This document shows positions 50,287-59,943 of a stretch of DNA of 64,000 nt, piece by piece. Each line of letters starts with the position of its first letter. Within the stretch, counting starts at the first letter, position 1. Under the pieces are notes generated by a model. The model was given only the letters and a program-made list of their open reading frames with translations, was not told where the DNA came from and did no database searches. The translations under genes and the position numbers were made by a program. This DNA is from Alloalcanivorax marinus (GTDB lineage Bacteria; Pseudomonadota; Gammaproteobacteria; Pseudomonadales; Alcanivoracaceae): contig NZ_JAEKJB010000009.1 in assembly GCF_016785095.1 (NCBI RefSeq), positions 248,001 to 312,000 of the forward strand, read 5' to 3'.

Positions 50287-51971
50287 CAGAACCAGCTCTC
50301 GCTTTCCAGAAAGTCGAGCGCCTCCCGGAATGTCTTTTGGGCACGGGCGATATCCAGGGGGTTTTGCCGATCCAACACCTGCTCGAAGTCGCCCATCAAA
50401 TCGGCGATGCGTTCCCGCCGCTCTCCGAGATTGGATTCAAAAAGCCGATCCGCACGGGCCAGCAAGGCACGATTCTCCTCACCGTCACGGGGGTGAAACT
50501 TCAACGACGCCAGGCGTTCCCGGGAATGCGCCTTCTCTTCTTCGCTGAGACCGCCAGGGCTGTGCTCGATCAGCTTGTGGTAGGTCTTTCCGGTCGAAGT
50601 GACGGTCACATCCACTTCCAGCAAGCCGTTCATATCATAGCTGTAGCGAACCGTGACACTTTCCTGACCACGGGCTCCCTTGGGAACCTGGACCTCCATC
50701 TCGCCCAACTGGACATTCTTCTCCACCAGCCGGTTTTCCCCCTGATACACTTTCACGGTGATCCGGGTTTGTCCGTCACTGGCGGTGGACAAACGGCGCT
50801 CCACGCTGATCGGCACCACGCTATTGCGCTCGATAATCGGTAGAAAGTAGTCACCCAGGGAGGGGTTATCTTCATTGATAATGCCGGTGCCCAGGGTGTA
50901 AGGGCAAACATCGGTCAATACCACGTCATCCAATCCCTCGCCACGGGCAAGCAACCCGGCCTGGATGGTGGCTCCCAGCGCGACCACGGTGTCCGGGTCC
51001 AGGTGGCAGGAAGGCAAACGGCCAAACATTTTCCCCACCATGGAGCGGAACGACGCCAAGCGGGTGGAGCCGCCCACCAACACCACTTCATCCACCTTGC
51101 CCGGGTGCAGATCCGCGTCCCGCAGCGTGCGCTCAATGGGATGCTTGGCCCGCAGGAGCAAGGGCGTGGCGATCCGGGCGAACCATTCCGGTGTCACCTC
51201 ATGGGTAAACGACTGGCCATTCAGGTCCAGCGTCAGGGTTTGTGGCGTACCCAGCTTGCGTTTGGCGCCTTCCATCTGCAGGTAAAGGTTCTGGAGCACT
51301 GACGCCGGCAAGCTGTCGCGGGGTATATCCCGTGACGCCAGTACGTCATTGATCATCGCCTCGACGAAGTCCTCGCCACCGAGAAAGTTGTCGCCGGCGC
51401 TGGCATGGACTTCCATCACGCCTTCAAAAAACTCCAGCAAGGAAACATCAAAGGTGCCGCCCCCCAAATCCAGGATCAGGAACAGCCCCTCCTGGTTCTG
51501 GTGCAGGCCATAGGCCATGGCCGCCGCGGTGGGCTCGTTGATCAGGCGGCGTACCGTCAGGCCGGCCAGCTCCGCGGCCTGTTTGGTTGCCTGACGCTGG
51601 TTGTCGTTGAAATAGGCGGGAACGCTGATCACCGCCTCCTCCACCGGCTCGCCGAGGTGGGCCTCCGCGTCCTCCTTAAGCGAGCGCAGGACCAGTGAAG
51701 ACAGCTCGGTGGCGGTGAAAAGCTGGGTTCCCAACCCAACCCGGTGCCCGGTACCCATCAGCCGTTTGAACGCCGCCACCGTTTTGTCACTGTGGTGGAT
51801 CAGCCGCTGCCGGGCAGTGCGCCCGACGATGATCTCTCCGCTATCGTCCAGCCCGACCACGGAAGGGGTGAGCACTTCGCCCAGGCGATTCGGAATCAGT
51901 TCAACGCCTTGCGGTTTCCAGACCCCGCAGGCGCTATTGGTGGTACCCAGATCAATGCCGATGATGGCCAC
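50286..51971 (-). CDS. hscC: HscC-like Hsp70 chaperone
   Basis: The ~561-residue Hsp70 has an intact ATPase domain: [13 protein letters not shown] phosphate loop, [49 protein letters not shown] and [20 protein letters not shown]. The substrate domain follows ([10 protein letters not shown], then a shortened beta-sandwich and C-terminal helices). DnaK is ~640 residues; the shorter length matches the HscC group. I start at GTG 51971 because AAGGAGAAAGC lies right before it; an ATG five codons upstream lacks a ribosome site. It heads the operon. Confidence 0.9.
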   Translation of the reverse strand: MAIIGIDLGTTNSACGVWKPQGVELIPNRLGEVLTPSVVGLDDSGEIIVGRTARQRLIHHSDKTVAAFKRLMGTGHRVGLGTQLFTATELSSLVLRSLKEDAEAHLGEPVEEAVISVPAYFNDNQRQATKQAAELAGLTVRRLINEPTAAAMAYGLHQNQEGLFLILDLGGGTFDVSLLEFFEGVMEVHASAGDNFLGGEDFVEAMINDVLASRDIPRDSLPASVLQNLYLQMEGAKRKLGTPQTLTLDLNGQSFTHEVTPEWFARIATPLLLRAKHPIERTLRDADLHPGKVDEVVLVGGSTRLASFRSMVGKMFGRLPSCHLDPDTVVALGATIQAGLLARGEGLDDVVLTDVCPYTLGTGIINEDNPSLGDYFLPIIERNSVVPISVERRLSTASDGQTRITVKVYQGENRLVEKNVQLGEMEVQVPKGARGQESVTVRYSYDMNGLLEVDVTVTSTGKTYHKLIEHSPGGLSEEEKAHSRERLASLKFHPRDGEENRALLARADRLFESNLGERRERIADLMGDFEQVLDRQNPLDIARAQKTFREALDFLESESWF

Positions 51972-52122
51972 GCTTTCTCCTTGCATACTTGTTATCGACC
52001 GTCCTACCTCCCGTGGCGGCGATCAAAGCATGCAGGAAAACACCGTTTGCATCCGGGAAAGAGTTCACACCGGTCAGCAGGCGGCCCGTGCATTCCCTTC
52101 CGGGGGCATGACCGCCTTAGCG

Positions 52123-52515
52123 TCACCGGACCCGGTGGATGCCGCACAGCTTGTTGCCGTCCGGGTCCAGCACATAGCTCAGGTGCATGGCGCCCATGGC
52201 GCTCTCGCGCAGCCCCGGCGGATCTTCCACGGACTTGCCACCATGGGCCACGGCCACATCGTGGAATTCCTTTACCTGCTCCGGTGATTCGCACTTGAAA
52301 CCGATGGTGCCGCCGTTGGCGCCGGTGGCCGATTCATTGTTGATCGGCTGACTCACGGCGAAGGTGCTGCCGTCATGAATATAGAACAGGCGCATATGCC
52401 CGGACGGGGATTCATTGCGGATCGCCTCGCGGGCGCCAAACACCCCAAGCACCGCGTCGTAGAAACGCTTGGACCGCTCGATATCGTTGGAACCGATCAT
52501 CACGTGGTTGAACAT
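52123..52515 (-). CDS. VOC-superfamily (glyoxalase/bleomycin-resistance-like) protein
   Basis: The 130-residue protein has the beta-alpha-beta-beta-beta repeats of the vicinal-oxygen-chelate fold: MFNHVMIGSNDIERSKRFYD, then YDAVLGVFGA, and in the second half DPDGNKLCGIHRVR. The first His and the Glu-type position near the end fit metal-binding sites only in part. The function may be a small lyase, dioxygenase or resistance protein. It starts at ATG 52515 after AAAGGAGAGC. It is monocistronic on the minus strand, downstream of the HscC operon's promoter region. Confidence 0.85.
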   Translation of the reverse strand: MFNHVMIGSNDIERSKRFYDAVLGVFGAREAIRNESPSGHMRLFYIHDGSTFAVSQPINNESATGANGGTIGFKCESPEQVKEFHDVAVAHGGKSVEDPPGLRESAMGAMHLSYVLDPDGNKLCGIHRVR

Positions 52516-52758
52516 ACTGCTCTCCTTTGGTGCCGGCGAACCGCCGGCGTTTGTCATTTGCCAGAGACTATAACGGAACGCCGATCAGTCCGCCCGCCAT
52601 CACAACATCGCGGCGGCCGAGGCAACCAGAACCACCGGAAACACGGGCTCAACGGAGGGCAGCGCCTCCTGTTTCTCACTTTGTCCGCTTCGATGATCTG
52701 ATAGCCGGCGCTCTGGGTCTCCGCGTCCCGCTTCCGGGCGGTCACGAAGGCTTTTTCT

Positions 52759-53622
52759 TCAGACGTAGTAACCCGGCTCATCCAGGTCCTGCATGAGGCT
52801 CGGGCCCACCGGTGTCCAGTTCAGCGCGGCGCGGGTGAGGGCCGACGAGGCGGCCAGGTCGGCGCCGGCCATTCGTGCGAAGCCACCGAAATGCTCCGCG
52901 GGGCGGGCTTCGCCGGGCACGCCAAGCCGGTCGGCGATCTTGCGGGCGATGTCCCGAAACGGCACGGCCGGGTCGGCGATGGCGTGATAAACGGTGGCCG
53001 GCAGGCCCGCCTCCAGGGCCAGGCGGTAGACCCGGGCGGCGTCGAGTCGGTGCACGCCGGACCAGCAGTTGGCGCCGTCGCCGATCCAGGCGGAGACGCC
53101 GGTGCGCTTGGCCAGGGCGATGAGCGCCGGCACGAAGGCGTGGTCGCCCGCGCCGTGCACCGAGCAGGCCAGCCGTACCGTGGCCACCCGGACGCCACGC
53201 TCCCGCACGACCCGGGCCGCCGCTTCGGAACGGCGCGGCGAGGCCGGATCCGGCCGGTCGTTTTCGTTGGCGCCACGGGGCAAACCGGAAAGGCCGTTGG
53301 TCACCAGCAGGGGCGTGTCCGTGCCCACCAGCGCCGCACCCATCCATTCGATGGCCCGGGCGTCCTGGGCGGCGCTCTCCGCGAAGCGGGAAAAATCATG
53401 GTGGAAGGCGGTGTGTACCACCGCGTCGGCGTCACTGGCCGCCGCGGCCAGAATGCGGGCGTCGTCCAGGGTGCCGATCACGGGTTCGGCGCCTTTGCCG
53501 ATCAGGGCATGGGCCTTTTCCTCGCTCCTCACCAACCCGGCCACCCGGTGGCCGTGGGCCAGCAGGTCACCCAGGATGGCGGAGCCCACCCAGCCGGTGG
53601 CACCGGTCAAAAAAATCTTCAT
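52759..53622 (-). CDS. NAD-dependent epimerase-like extended SDR
   Basis: The 287-residue protein has the nucleotide motif TGATGWVGSAILGDLLAHGH at the N-terminus and DADAVVHTAFHHDFSRFAES in the middle. There is no clear Y-x3-K, as in some members that act without the classical tyrosine. The end is short with SAPS-type surface residues, consistent with a cytoplasmic reductase. It is 27 bases from the O-methyltransferase gene and probably co-transcribed. The 243-base gap 52516-52758 contains no recognised gene. Confidence 0.84.
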   Translation of the reverse strand: MKIFLTGATGWVGSAILGDLLAHGHRVAGLVRSEEKAHALIGKGAEPVIGTLDDARILAAAASDADAVVHTAFHHDFSRFAESAAQDARAIEWMGAALVGTDTPLLVTNGLSGLPRGANENDRPDPASPRRSEAAARVVRERGVRVATVRLACSVHGAGDHAFVPALIALAKRTGVSAWIGDGANCWSGVHRLDAARVYRLALEAGLPATVYHAIADPAVPFRDIARKIADRLGVPGEARPAEHFGGFARMAGADLAASSALTRAALNWTPVGPSLMQDLDEPGYYV

Positions 53623-53649
53623 GGGGATTCTCCGGAAACGGGCCCTGGA

Positions 53650-54303
53650 TCAGGCCAGTTTCATGCTGAGTTCGATGTCCTCGGCGAACGGCACGGACAG
53701 ATAAGCCGCGTCGTTATGAATGCGCTCGATGTACTCCGGGCTCTTGTCCGCGTCGTCGGCGACGATCCAGGCGCCGGGGCGCAGCCGTGCTTCCACCAGG
53801 TCAAGGATGTCCGCGTACAGCGCCTTGGCGCCGTCGAGCACCAGCAGATCGATCTGCTCCGGCAGGTCCCGGGACAACGTCTCCAGCGCGTCGCCCTCAC
53901 GAATCTCGATCAGGTCTTCCAGGCCCGCTTCGCTCACATGGGCCCGGGCCCGCTGGACCTTGGATGGTTCGAACTCCGTGGAGATCACCCGGCCACCGCC
54001 TCCGTCGCGCAGGGCGGCACCCAGATGCAGCGTGGACAGCCCGAACGACATGCCGAACTCAACGATATGCCGGGCCTGCAAGGAGCGGGCGAGCATGTAG
54101 AGCAAGCGCCCGGTGTCCGGCGACACCGGCAGCCAGAGATCCTTAAGCCGGCCATACAGTTCGCGGTATTGCGTCTTGCTGCTGTTGAGCGTGGCACGTT
54201 CTTCGTCGGTGAAGGATTGCAGCGCGGGGCTGGTGGCGGCGTCCGTCTCGGCGAACAAGCGGCTGATCAGGTTGGCCAGCGGCGCGGAGGTTAAAGCAGT
54301 CAT
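53650..54303 (-). CDS. O-methyltransferase-like class I SAM methyltransferase
   Basis: The 217-residue protein has motif I EFGMSFGLSTLHLGAALRDG (near residue 88), VISTEFEPSKVQRARAHVSE, and DLLVLDGAKALYADIL, which is the pattern of catechol-O-methyltransferase/caffeoyl-CoA-type enzymes with an Asp in D-G-A-K. No membrane segment is seen. I start at ATG 54303 (MTALTSAPLAN) with GGAGAGCACA upstream; the frame extends to 54807 without similarity. It diverges from the TetR gene at 54394, a probable regulator, and is likely co-transcribed with the SDR. Confidence 0.89.
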   Translation of the reverse strand: MTALTSAPLANLISRLFAETDAATSPALQSFTDEERATLNSSKTQYRELYGRLKDLWLPVSPDTGRLLYMLARSLQARHIVEFGMSFGLSTLHLGAALRDGGGGRVISTEFEPSKVQRARAHVSEAGLEDLIEIREGDALETLSRDLPEQIDLLVLDGAKALYADILDLVEARLRPGAWIVADDADKSPEYIERIHNDAAYLSVPFAEDIELSMKLA

Positions 54304-54393
54304 TGTGCTCTCCTGTTGAAGGGGGCTGATGAGTGGTGCTAAAAAATATATGAGCAATCCGTCAGTTTTTATATTCGCATTCAGGAACCGCCC

Positions 54394-55023
54394 ATGGCCG
54401 AGCGCCCCAGCCCCCCTATTTCCACGAGAAAGGAGCCCAAACAGGCCCGCGCGGAACAGCTTCTGCGGTCGGTTCTGGAGGCGGCGGTTCAGGTTTTGGA
54501 GCGGGAAGGCGCCGCCCGTTTCACCACCGCTCGGGTGGCCGAACGAGCCGGCGTGAGCGTGGGCTCGCTGTATCAGTACTTCCCCAACAAGGCGGCGATT
54601 CTGTTCCGGCTGCAGGCGGATGAGTGGCGGGACTCCGCTCGCATGCTGGAGGGCATCCTCTCCCAACCCGGGCCACCGCTGAGCCGGTTGCGGCAACTGG
54701 TGCACGGCTTCATCGCTTCCGAATGCGCCGAAGCCCGGGTGCGCCAGGCCCTGGCGGACGCCGCGCCACTCTACCGGGACGCCCCGGAAGCCAAGGAGGC
54801 GCGCCAAGAGGCCGACCGGCTGTTCGACGACTTCATACTAGAGCTGCTACCGGACCTGGACGAACCCGAGCAGGACCTGGCCAGCGATCTGATCGCCTCC
54901 ACCCTGACCAGCGTGGGCAAGTCGTTCTCCGGTAAGCCACGCGGCAAGGAGGAAATCGAGCGCTACGCGAACGGCATGGCGGATATGTTGTGCGGTTATG
55001 TGGAGCGGTTGAATCGCGGTTGA
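54394..55023 (+). CDS. TetR-family transcriptional regulator
   Basis: The 209-residue regulator has the helix-turn-helix RARAEQLLRSVLEAAVQVL-type helix (EGAARFTTARVAERAGVSVG, then SLYQYFPNKAAILFRLQADE) and a helical C-terminal domain typical of the AcrR-like subgroup with YQYF. It starts at ATG 54394 and is divergent from the methyltransferase gene across 90 AT-rich bases (54304-54393). It may regulate that pair. Confidence 0.93.
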   Translation: MAERPSPPISTRKEPKQARAEQLLRSVLEAAVQVLEREGAARFTTARVAERAGVSVGSLYQYFPNKAAILFRLQADEWRDSARMLEGILSQPGPPLSRLRQLVHGFIASECAEARVRQALADAAPLYRDAPEAKEARQEADRLFDDFILELLPDLDEPEQDLASDLIASTLTSVGKSFSGKPRGKEEIERYANGMADMLCGYVERLNRG

Positions 55024-55183
55024 GGCTGGAGCGCTGACACCCCGGCAGGGCGGTGGCCAGGCGGGCGTTGTTCGACTTTGGTCTTAAGCCCCTTTCCTGG
55101 CGTAGTATCAGGCCATCACCGCTCGTAAGCTGTGGGCAGTCTCGATAACAGGAATAAACAACCACGAATATCAGGAGAGACCC

Positions 55184-56245
55184 ATGCTAACTCGCACTCT
55201 GATACTGGCCGCCGTGCTGGGCTTGTCCGGCGCCGCGCTGACCGGCTGCAGTGATAACGGCAACGACGCCGCCAAGAAGGACGCGGACACCGACAATATG
55301 GCCGGCAGCGCCACCACCGAAACCTCCCAGGCCGACGCCGGCCAGCAGGAAGTGGATCTGATCTTCGGCACCGGCGGTACCTCCGGCTCCTACTACCCCA
55401 TCGGTGGCGCCCTGAAGCCGGTGTTCGAAGCCAGCGACCAGGTCGGCCGGGTGCAGGTGGTGTCCACCGGCGCGTCGGTGCAGAACATCCAGAACATCCA
55501 GGACGGCCTGAACCAGATCGCCATCGTCATGAGCGACGTGGCCTATGACGCCATCAACGGCGAGAACCAGTTCGAGGGCGCCAAGGCGGACATCGCCACC
55601 CTGGCCGGGCTGTACCCGAACGTGGTGCAGATCGTGGCCACCGCGGACAGCGGCATCCAGGGCGTGGCGGACCTGAAAGGCAAGCGCGTCGGCGTGGGCA
55701 AGGTCGGCTCCGGCGTGGAACAGAGCGCCCAGAAGGTACTGGAATCCGCCGGGCTCACCTATGACGATCTGGCCCGGGTCAGCCACACCGGCTACGCGGA
55801 CAGCGTCACCGAGATGAGCAACGGCAACCTGGACGCGGCTTTCTTCACCTCCGGCGTGCCCAACTCCAGCATCACCGGCCTGATGCAGACCAGCGACGTG
55901 ACTTTCGTGCCGGTGGAAGGCGAAGTGTCGGACAAACTGCTGGAGGCCTACCCCTACTATGAGACCTACACCATCCCCGCCGGCAAGCCCGAGCGCTACG
56001 GGCTGGATAACGCGGTCACCACCGTGGCGATCCGAAATATTCTGATCGTGCCGGCGTCCATGGAGAAGGCGGTGGCCCAGGAACTGACCAAGCGCTTTGA
56101 CGACTATCTGGGTTCCGACAAGGTATCCGTGGGGGCACTCAAGGACATCGACCCGGCCAGCATGGACCAGAACCTGGTGGTGCCGCTGCACCCGGGCGCC
56201 AAGGCGTACTACGATGACCGCGAAGGCGACGGCAACGGCGGCTAA
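55184..56245 (+). CDS. TAXI-family TRAP transporter substrate-binding lipoprotein
   Basis: The 353-residue protein has a lipoprotein signal (MLTRTLILAAVLGLSGAALT, then GC at 21-22), a charged linker rich in Asp, Asn and Lys (~25-55), and the TAXI domain starting GTGGTSGSYYPIGGALKPV near residue 63. SLQ-type helix STGASVQNIQNIQDGLNQIA and GKRVGVGKVGSGVEQSAQ near 165 are typical. Most TAXI binding proteins have an ordinary cleaved signal, so membrane tethering is a variation. It is first of the three-gene TRAP unit and is ordered after a probable promoter at ~55090-55130. The ligand is unknown. Confidence 0.92.
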   Translation: MLTRTLILAAVLGLSGAALTGCSDNGNDAAKKDADTDNMAGSATTETSQADAGQQEVDLIFGTGGTSGSYYPIGGALKPVFEASDQVGRVQVVSTGASVQNIQNIQDGLNQIAIVMSDVAYDAINGENQFEGAKADIATLAGLYPNVVQIVATADSGIQGVADLKGKRVGVGKVGSGVEQSAQKVLESAGLTYDDLARVSHTGYADSVTEMSNGNLDAAFFTSGVPNSSITGLMQTSDVTFVPVEGEVSDKLLEAYPYYETYTIPAGKPERYGLDNAVTTVAIRNILIVPASMEKAVAQELTKRFDDYLGSDKVSVGALKDIDPASMDQNLVVPLHPGAKAYYDDREGDGNGG

Positions 56246-56254
56246 AGACCGGGA

Positions 56255-56767
56255 ATGGGCAAGTCCCGCCGATGGCCGTGGCTCGCTTTGATCGTGGCCG
56301 TGGGCGCCACGGTCACGCTGGTGCCGCTGCCGTGGCTGGTGGTACGGGAGGGCGAGCAAACCCGCTACGCCCTGCCCGGCCCCGCCGGCACCGGCTTCGT
56401 GCTGCAATGGACCCACTCGGTTGAAAAGGAAGACTGGCGGGAACGTTTTCAGGTTCAGCCGGACGGCAGCCTGATGCTGGTGGAAACCCGCTTCAAGACC
56501 TTTGGCGCCGGCGTGCCCGACCGGGTGGGAACGGAAACCCGGCTGGAAGACGGCTGGGTGGTTATGAGCGGCATTGAACGCCCCGTCGATCCGCTCAATG
56601 TCCAGGCCGCCGCCGCCGAGAACTATCGCCTGGGTTATCACCGGTGGACACTGGTGCTGAGCGCCCCCGGCACGTCGCCGGTGCTGACGTTCAGCACCCG
56701 CGACGCGACGCTGTTAACCGCGCTGCCCGCCTTGGCACGGGCCTTGGACAAATCATCGTTCCGCTGA
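56255..56767 (+). CDS. DUF1850-family protein in a TAXI-TRAP operon
   Basis: The 170-residue protein starts MGKSRRWPWLALIVAVGATV, an N-terminal anchor or signal, and the DUF1850 core GFVLQWTHSVEKEDWRERFQ (near residue 48), then TRFKTFGAGVPD. These proteins are found almost only beside TAXI-TRAP transporters; the role is unknown, possibly in the delivery or sensing step. It starts 9 bases after the binding protein stop and lies 52 bases before the permease gene. Confidence 0.88.
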   Translation: MGKSRRWPWLALIVAVGATVTLVPLPWLVVREGEQTRYALPGPAGTGFVLQWTHSVEKEDWRERFQVQPDGSLMLVETRFKTFGAGVPDRVGTETRLEDGWVVMSGIERPVDPLNVQAAAAENYRLGYHRWTLVLSAPGTSPVLTFSTRDATLLTALPALARALDKSSFR

Positions 56768-56819
56768 CCGCTGGCACCGCCGCGCGACACCAACGTGCTC
56801 GATTATTCTGGAGAGGCGC

Positions 56820-59003
56820 ATGAGCCAGCCACCCACATCGGGGCCGACGCCGGACGATACCGATCCGGCGGTCAAGGAAGCCCTGGAAAAGTACGACCGC
56901 GAGAGCGTGGTCCGCGACGCTCTGCCGCGCTGGGCGGTGGTGTTCGTCACTACCGTGTGCGTATTGTTGGCGGCCTTCCATCTTTACACCTCGTTCTCCG
57001 GGCCGCTGGTGGACGTGGCCCAGCGCAGCATCCACCTTTACACGCTGCTGGCGCTGACCTTTATTCTTTACCCGATCACCAAGAAAGGCGTGCGCGACCG
57101 GGTGCCCTGGCTCGATCTGTTATTGGCCGCCATGGCTTTCGGTATCGGCACCTACATGCTGGTGGTGGCGGACCGGGTGATCGCTTCCGGCGGACGCATC
57201 AACACCACCGACATGATCGTCGGCGCCGTGGCGATCCTGATGGTGCTGGACGCCACCCGCCGGGTCACCGGCTGGGGCCTGACCCTGCTGGCGACCCTGT
57301 TTCTGATCTATGGCTTCTACGCCAAGCTGTCGTTCTACCCGCAGCTCAACGAGAACATTCTGCTGGCCACCGGGCGGCAAATCATGTCGCACCTGGTGTT
57401 CATCACCGAGGGCCTGCTCGGCACCGCCATCGCCGTGTCCGCCAGCTACATCATCCTGTTTATTCTGTTCGGCGCCTTTCTGGTGAAATCCGGCCTGGGC
57501 CAGTTGTTCAACGACCTGGCCCTGGCGGTGGCCGGCCACACCCGGGGCGGCCCCGCCAAGGTGGCGGTGCTGGCCAGCGGCCTGCTCGGTTCCATCAATG
57601 GCTCCGCCATCGCCAACGTGGTCACCACCGGCGCCTTCACCATTCCGTTGATGAAGCGCACCGGCTACAAGCCCAACTTCGCCGGCGCCGTGGAAGCCTC
57701 GGCCAGCGTCGGCGGGCAGATCCTGCCGCCGATCATGGGCGCCGCCGCCTTCATCATGGCGGAGGTGTTGTCCGTGCCTTACACCCAGGTGATTCTGGCC
57801 GGCATCATCCCGGCGCTGCTATTTTATCTGGGCGTGCTGTTCCAGGTGCACCTGCGTGCCATGCGCAACGGCCTGGAAGGCATTCCCCGCTCGCAACTCA
57901 CGCCGATCCGTGAAGTCCTGCTCAAGCGCGGCCACCTGTTGGTGCCCATGGCGGTGCTGCTGTGGCTGCTGTTCGAAGGCCGCGCGCCCTTCTTCGCCGC
58001 CTTCTGGTCCATCGCCGCCACCGTGCTGATCTGCGGCACCCGCAAGGTCACCATCGGCCTGAGCGTGCTGCTGGCGCTGCTGATTTTCGAGCCGCAACTG
58101 CGCGCCCTGGCCCTGGGCCACGCCATGCCCACCATGCCGCTGAGCCGCTGGAGCCTGTTCGCGGTGATCGCCCTGCCGGTGGTGATCAACGCCCTGCGCG
58201 CCCGGCTCGGCCTGGAAGCGGAAAAGATCGACCTGGCGGACTGCCGCGATGCCATGACCAACGGCGTGCGCAACTCGATCCCGGTGGCCCTGGCCTGCGG
58301 CGCCGTGGGCATCGTGGTGGGCGTCGCCACCCTCACCGGCATCGCCCTGGACGCCGCCGACGCCGTGGTACAGCTGGGCCGCTCGATCCCGTTCCCGACC
58401 CTTCAGCTGCTGGTCACCCTGCTGCTCACCATGGTCGCCTCCATCGTGCTCGGCATGGGGCTGCCCAGCATCCCCACCTACATCATCACCAGCACCATGG
58501 CCGCGCCGATCCTGCTCAACCTGCCCCTGTTCCGCGAACTGGCCGGCAGCAACGACACCGCGATCTTCGTGGCCCACATGTTCGTGTTCTACTTCGGCAT
58601 CTTCGCCAACCTGACACCGCCGGTGGCCCTGGCCGCCTACGCCGCCGCCGGCATCAGCGGCGGCTCGCCCAACGCCACCGGCTTCCAGGCCATGAAACTG
58701 GCCATCGCCGGCTTCCTGGTGCCCTACATGTTCGTGTTCGCCCACAGCATGCTGATGATCGACGCCACCCTGGCCAACACCCTCTGGGTCATCGTCACCA
58801 GCGTGATCGGCGTGCTGCTCCTGGCGGTGGCCGTGGAAGGCTACCTGCGAAGGCCCCTCAGCCCACCCTGGCGCCTGCTCGCCCTGGCCGGCGCCCTGGC
58901 GCTGATTTATCCGGGCCTGTGGAGCGACGCCTTCGGCGCCGTGGCGGCGGTGGTGCTGTTTTTGCTAGCAAAGCAAAAGGAGGAGATCACCGATCCGGTT
59001 TGA
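56820..59003 (+). CDS. TRAP transporter permease, fused small and large subunits (4TM/12TM type)
   Basis: The 727-residue protein has a cytoplasmic N-terminus of ~40 residues, a small-subunit-like part (~45-170) and the 12TM DctM-like part (~190-700). Characteristic segments include GSINGSAIANVVTTGAFTIP, ASASVGGQILPPIMGAAAFI, GLPSIPTYIITSTMAAPIL and FYFGIFANLTPPVALAAYAA. This fused layout is the normal partner of TAXI binding proteins and imports organic acids or similar by a sodium gradient. GAGAGGCGC precedes its ATG. It completes the transporter. Confidence 0.94.
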   Translation: MSQPPTSGPTPDDTDPAVKEALEKYDRESVVRDALPRWAVVFVTTVCVLLAAFHLYTSFSGPLVDVAQRSIHLYTLLALTFILYPITKKGVRDRVPWLDLLLAAMAFGIGTYMLVVADRVIASGGRINTTDMIVGAVAILMVLDATRRVTGWGLTLLATLFLIYGFYAKLSFYPQLNENILLATGRQIMSHLVFITEGLLGTAIAVSASYIILFILFGAFLVKSGLGQLFNDLALAVAGHTRGGPAKVAVLASGLLGSINGSAIANVVTTGAFTIPLMKRTGYKPNFAGAVEASASVGGQILPPIMGAAAFIMAEVLSVPYTQVILAGIIPALLFYLGVLFQVHLRAMRNGLEGIPRSQLTPIREVLLKRGHLLVPMAVLLWLLFEGRAPFFAAFWSIAATVLICGTRKVTIGLSVLLALLIFEPQLRALALGHAMPTMPLSRWSLFAVIALPVVINALRARLGLEAEKIDLADCRDAMTNGVRNSIPVALACGAVGIVVGVATLTGIALDAADAVVQLGRSIPFPTLQLLVTLLLTMVASIVLGMGLPSIPTYIITSTMAAPILLNLPLFRELAGSNDTAIFVAHMFVFYFGIFANLTPPVALAAYAAAGISGGSPNATGFQAMKLAIAGFLVPYMFVFAHSMLMIDATLANTLWVIVTSVIGVLLLAVAVEGYLRRPLSPPWRLLALAGALALIYPGLWSDAFGAVAAVVLFLLAKQKEEITDPV

Positions 59004-59053
59004 GGGGCCCGCCCAGGGATGCCGGGGCCCGGCGAATAGCGTATAAGGGCGGC

Positions 59054-59920
59054 ATGAAAACCCCGAAACGCCTACAGCCCCTGGTCGACGACGGCCTGGT
59101 GGACGAAGTGATCAGCCGCCTGATGAGCGGCAAGGAAGCCGACATCTACGTGGTGCGCTGCGGTGACAAGGTGCAATGCGCCAAGGTCTACAAAGAAGCC
59201 GCCAAGCGCGGCTTCAAACAGGCGGTGCACTACCAGGAAGGGCGCAAGGTGCGCAGCACCCGCCGCGCCCGCGCCATGGAGAAGGGCTCCCGCTTCGGCC
59301 GCGACCAGCAGGAAAAGATCTGGCAGACCGCCGAGGTGGACGCCCTGCGTCGCCTGGCCGCCGCCGACGTGCGCGTGCCGCGCCCCTACGACATGCTGGA
59401 AGGCGTGCTGCTCATGGAGCTGATCACCGACGACCAGGGCGATGTGGCGCCCCGGCTCTGCGATGTGGTGCCCTCCGAGGAGCAGGCCCTGGAAGACCAC
59501 GCCCAGATGATGCGCTACGTGGTACGCATGCTGTGCGCCGGCCTGGTCCACGGCGACCTGTCCGAATTCAACGTGCTGCTCGACGCCTACGGCCCGGTGA
59601 TCATCGACCTGCCCCAGGCGGTCAACGCCGCCGCCAACAACCACGCCAAAGCCTTCCTGCTGCGCGACGTCCACAACATGACCCGCTATTACGGCCAATT
59701 CGCCCCGGCCCTGCTCGACAGCCGCTACGGCGAGGAAATCTGGGCGCTCTACGAAGCCGGCGAGCTGCACCCGGACACGCCCCTCACCGGCGAATTCCAG
59801 GACGCCGGCCAGGCCGCCAACGTGGAAGACGTGCTCGCCGAAATCAAAGCCGCCTTCGAGGAAGAACAGGAACGCCTCCGCCGCGCCCGGCCGGACGAGG
59901 ACGAAGGCGCCGCCCACTGA
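59054..59920 (+). CDS. RIO-family serine protein kinase
   Basis: The 288-residue kinase has the RIO elements in order: P-loop-like SRLMSGKEADIYVVRC with the ATP-Lys in CAKVYKEAAKRGFK (residues ~20-55), a basic STRRARAMEKGSRFGRD segment, catalytic LVHGDLSEFNVLL (near 170) and metal Asp in IIDLPQAVN. It therefore looks catalytically complete. RIO kinases are well studied in archaea and eukaryotes for ribosome maturation; the bacterial role is unclear. The C-terminal ~40 residues are acidic and coiled-coil-like. It starts at ATG 59054 behind AAGGGCGG. Confidence 0.92.
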   Translation: MKTPKRLQPLVDDGLVDEVISRLMSGKEADIYVVRCGDKVQCAKVYKEAAKRGFKQAVHYQEGRKVRSTRRARAMEKGSRFGRDQQEKIWQTAEVDALRRLAAADVRVPRPYDMLEGVLLMELITDDQGDVAPRLCDVVPSEEQALEDHAQMMRYVVRMLCAGLVHGDLSEFNVLLDAYGPVIIDLPQAVNAAANNHAKAFLLRDVHNMTRYYGQFAPALLDSRYGEEIWALYEAGELHPDTPLTGEFQDAGQAANVEDVLAEIKAAFEEEQERLRRARPDEDEGAAH

Positions 59921-59943
59921 CCGGCGGCCTGTCCGCCACGGAG

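Noticed and set aside
52516..52758. Possible small gene between the VOC and SDR genes
   Set aside because: Frames here are short, Arg/Cys-rich and lack ribosome sites or similarity.
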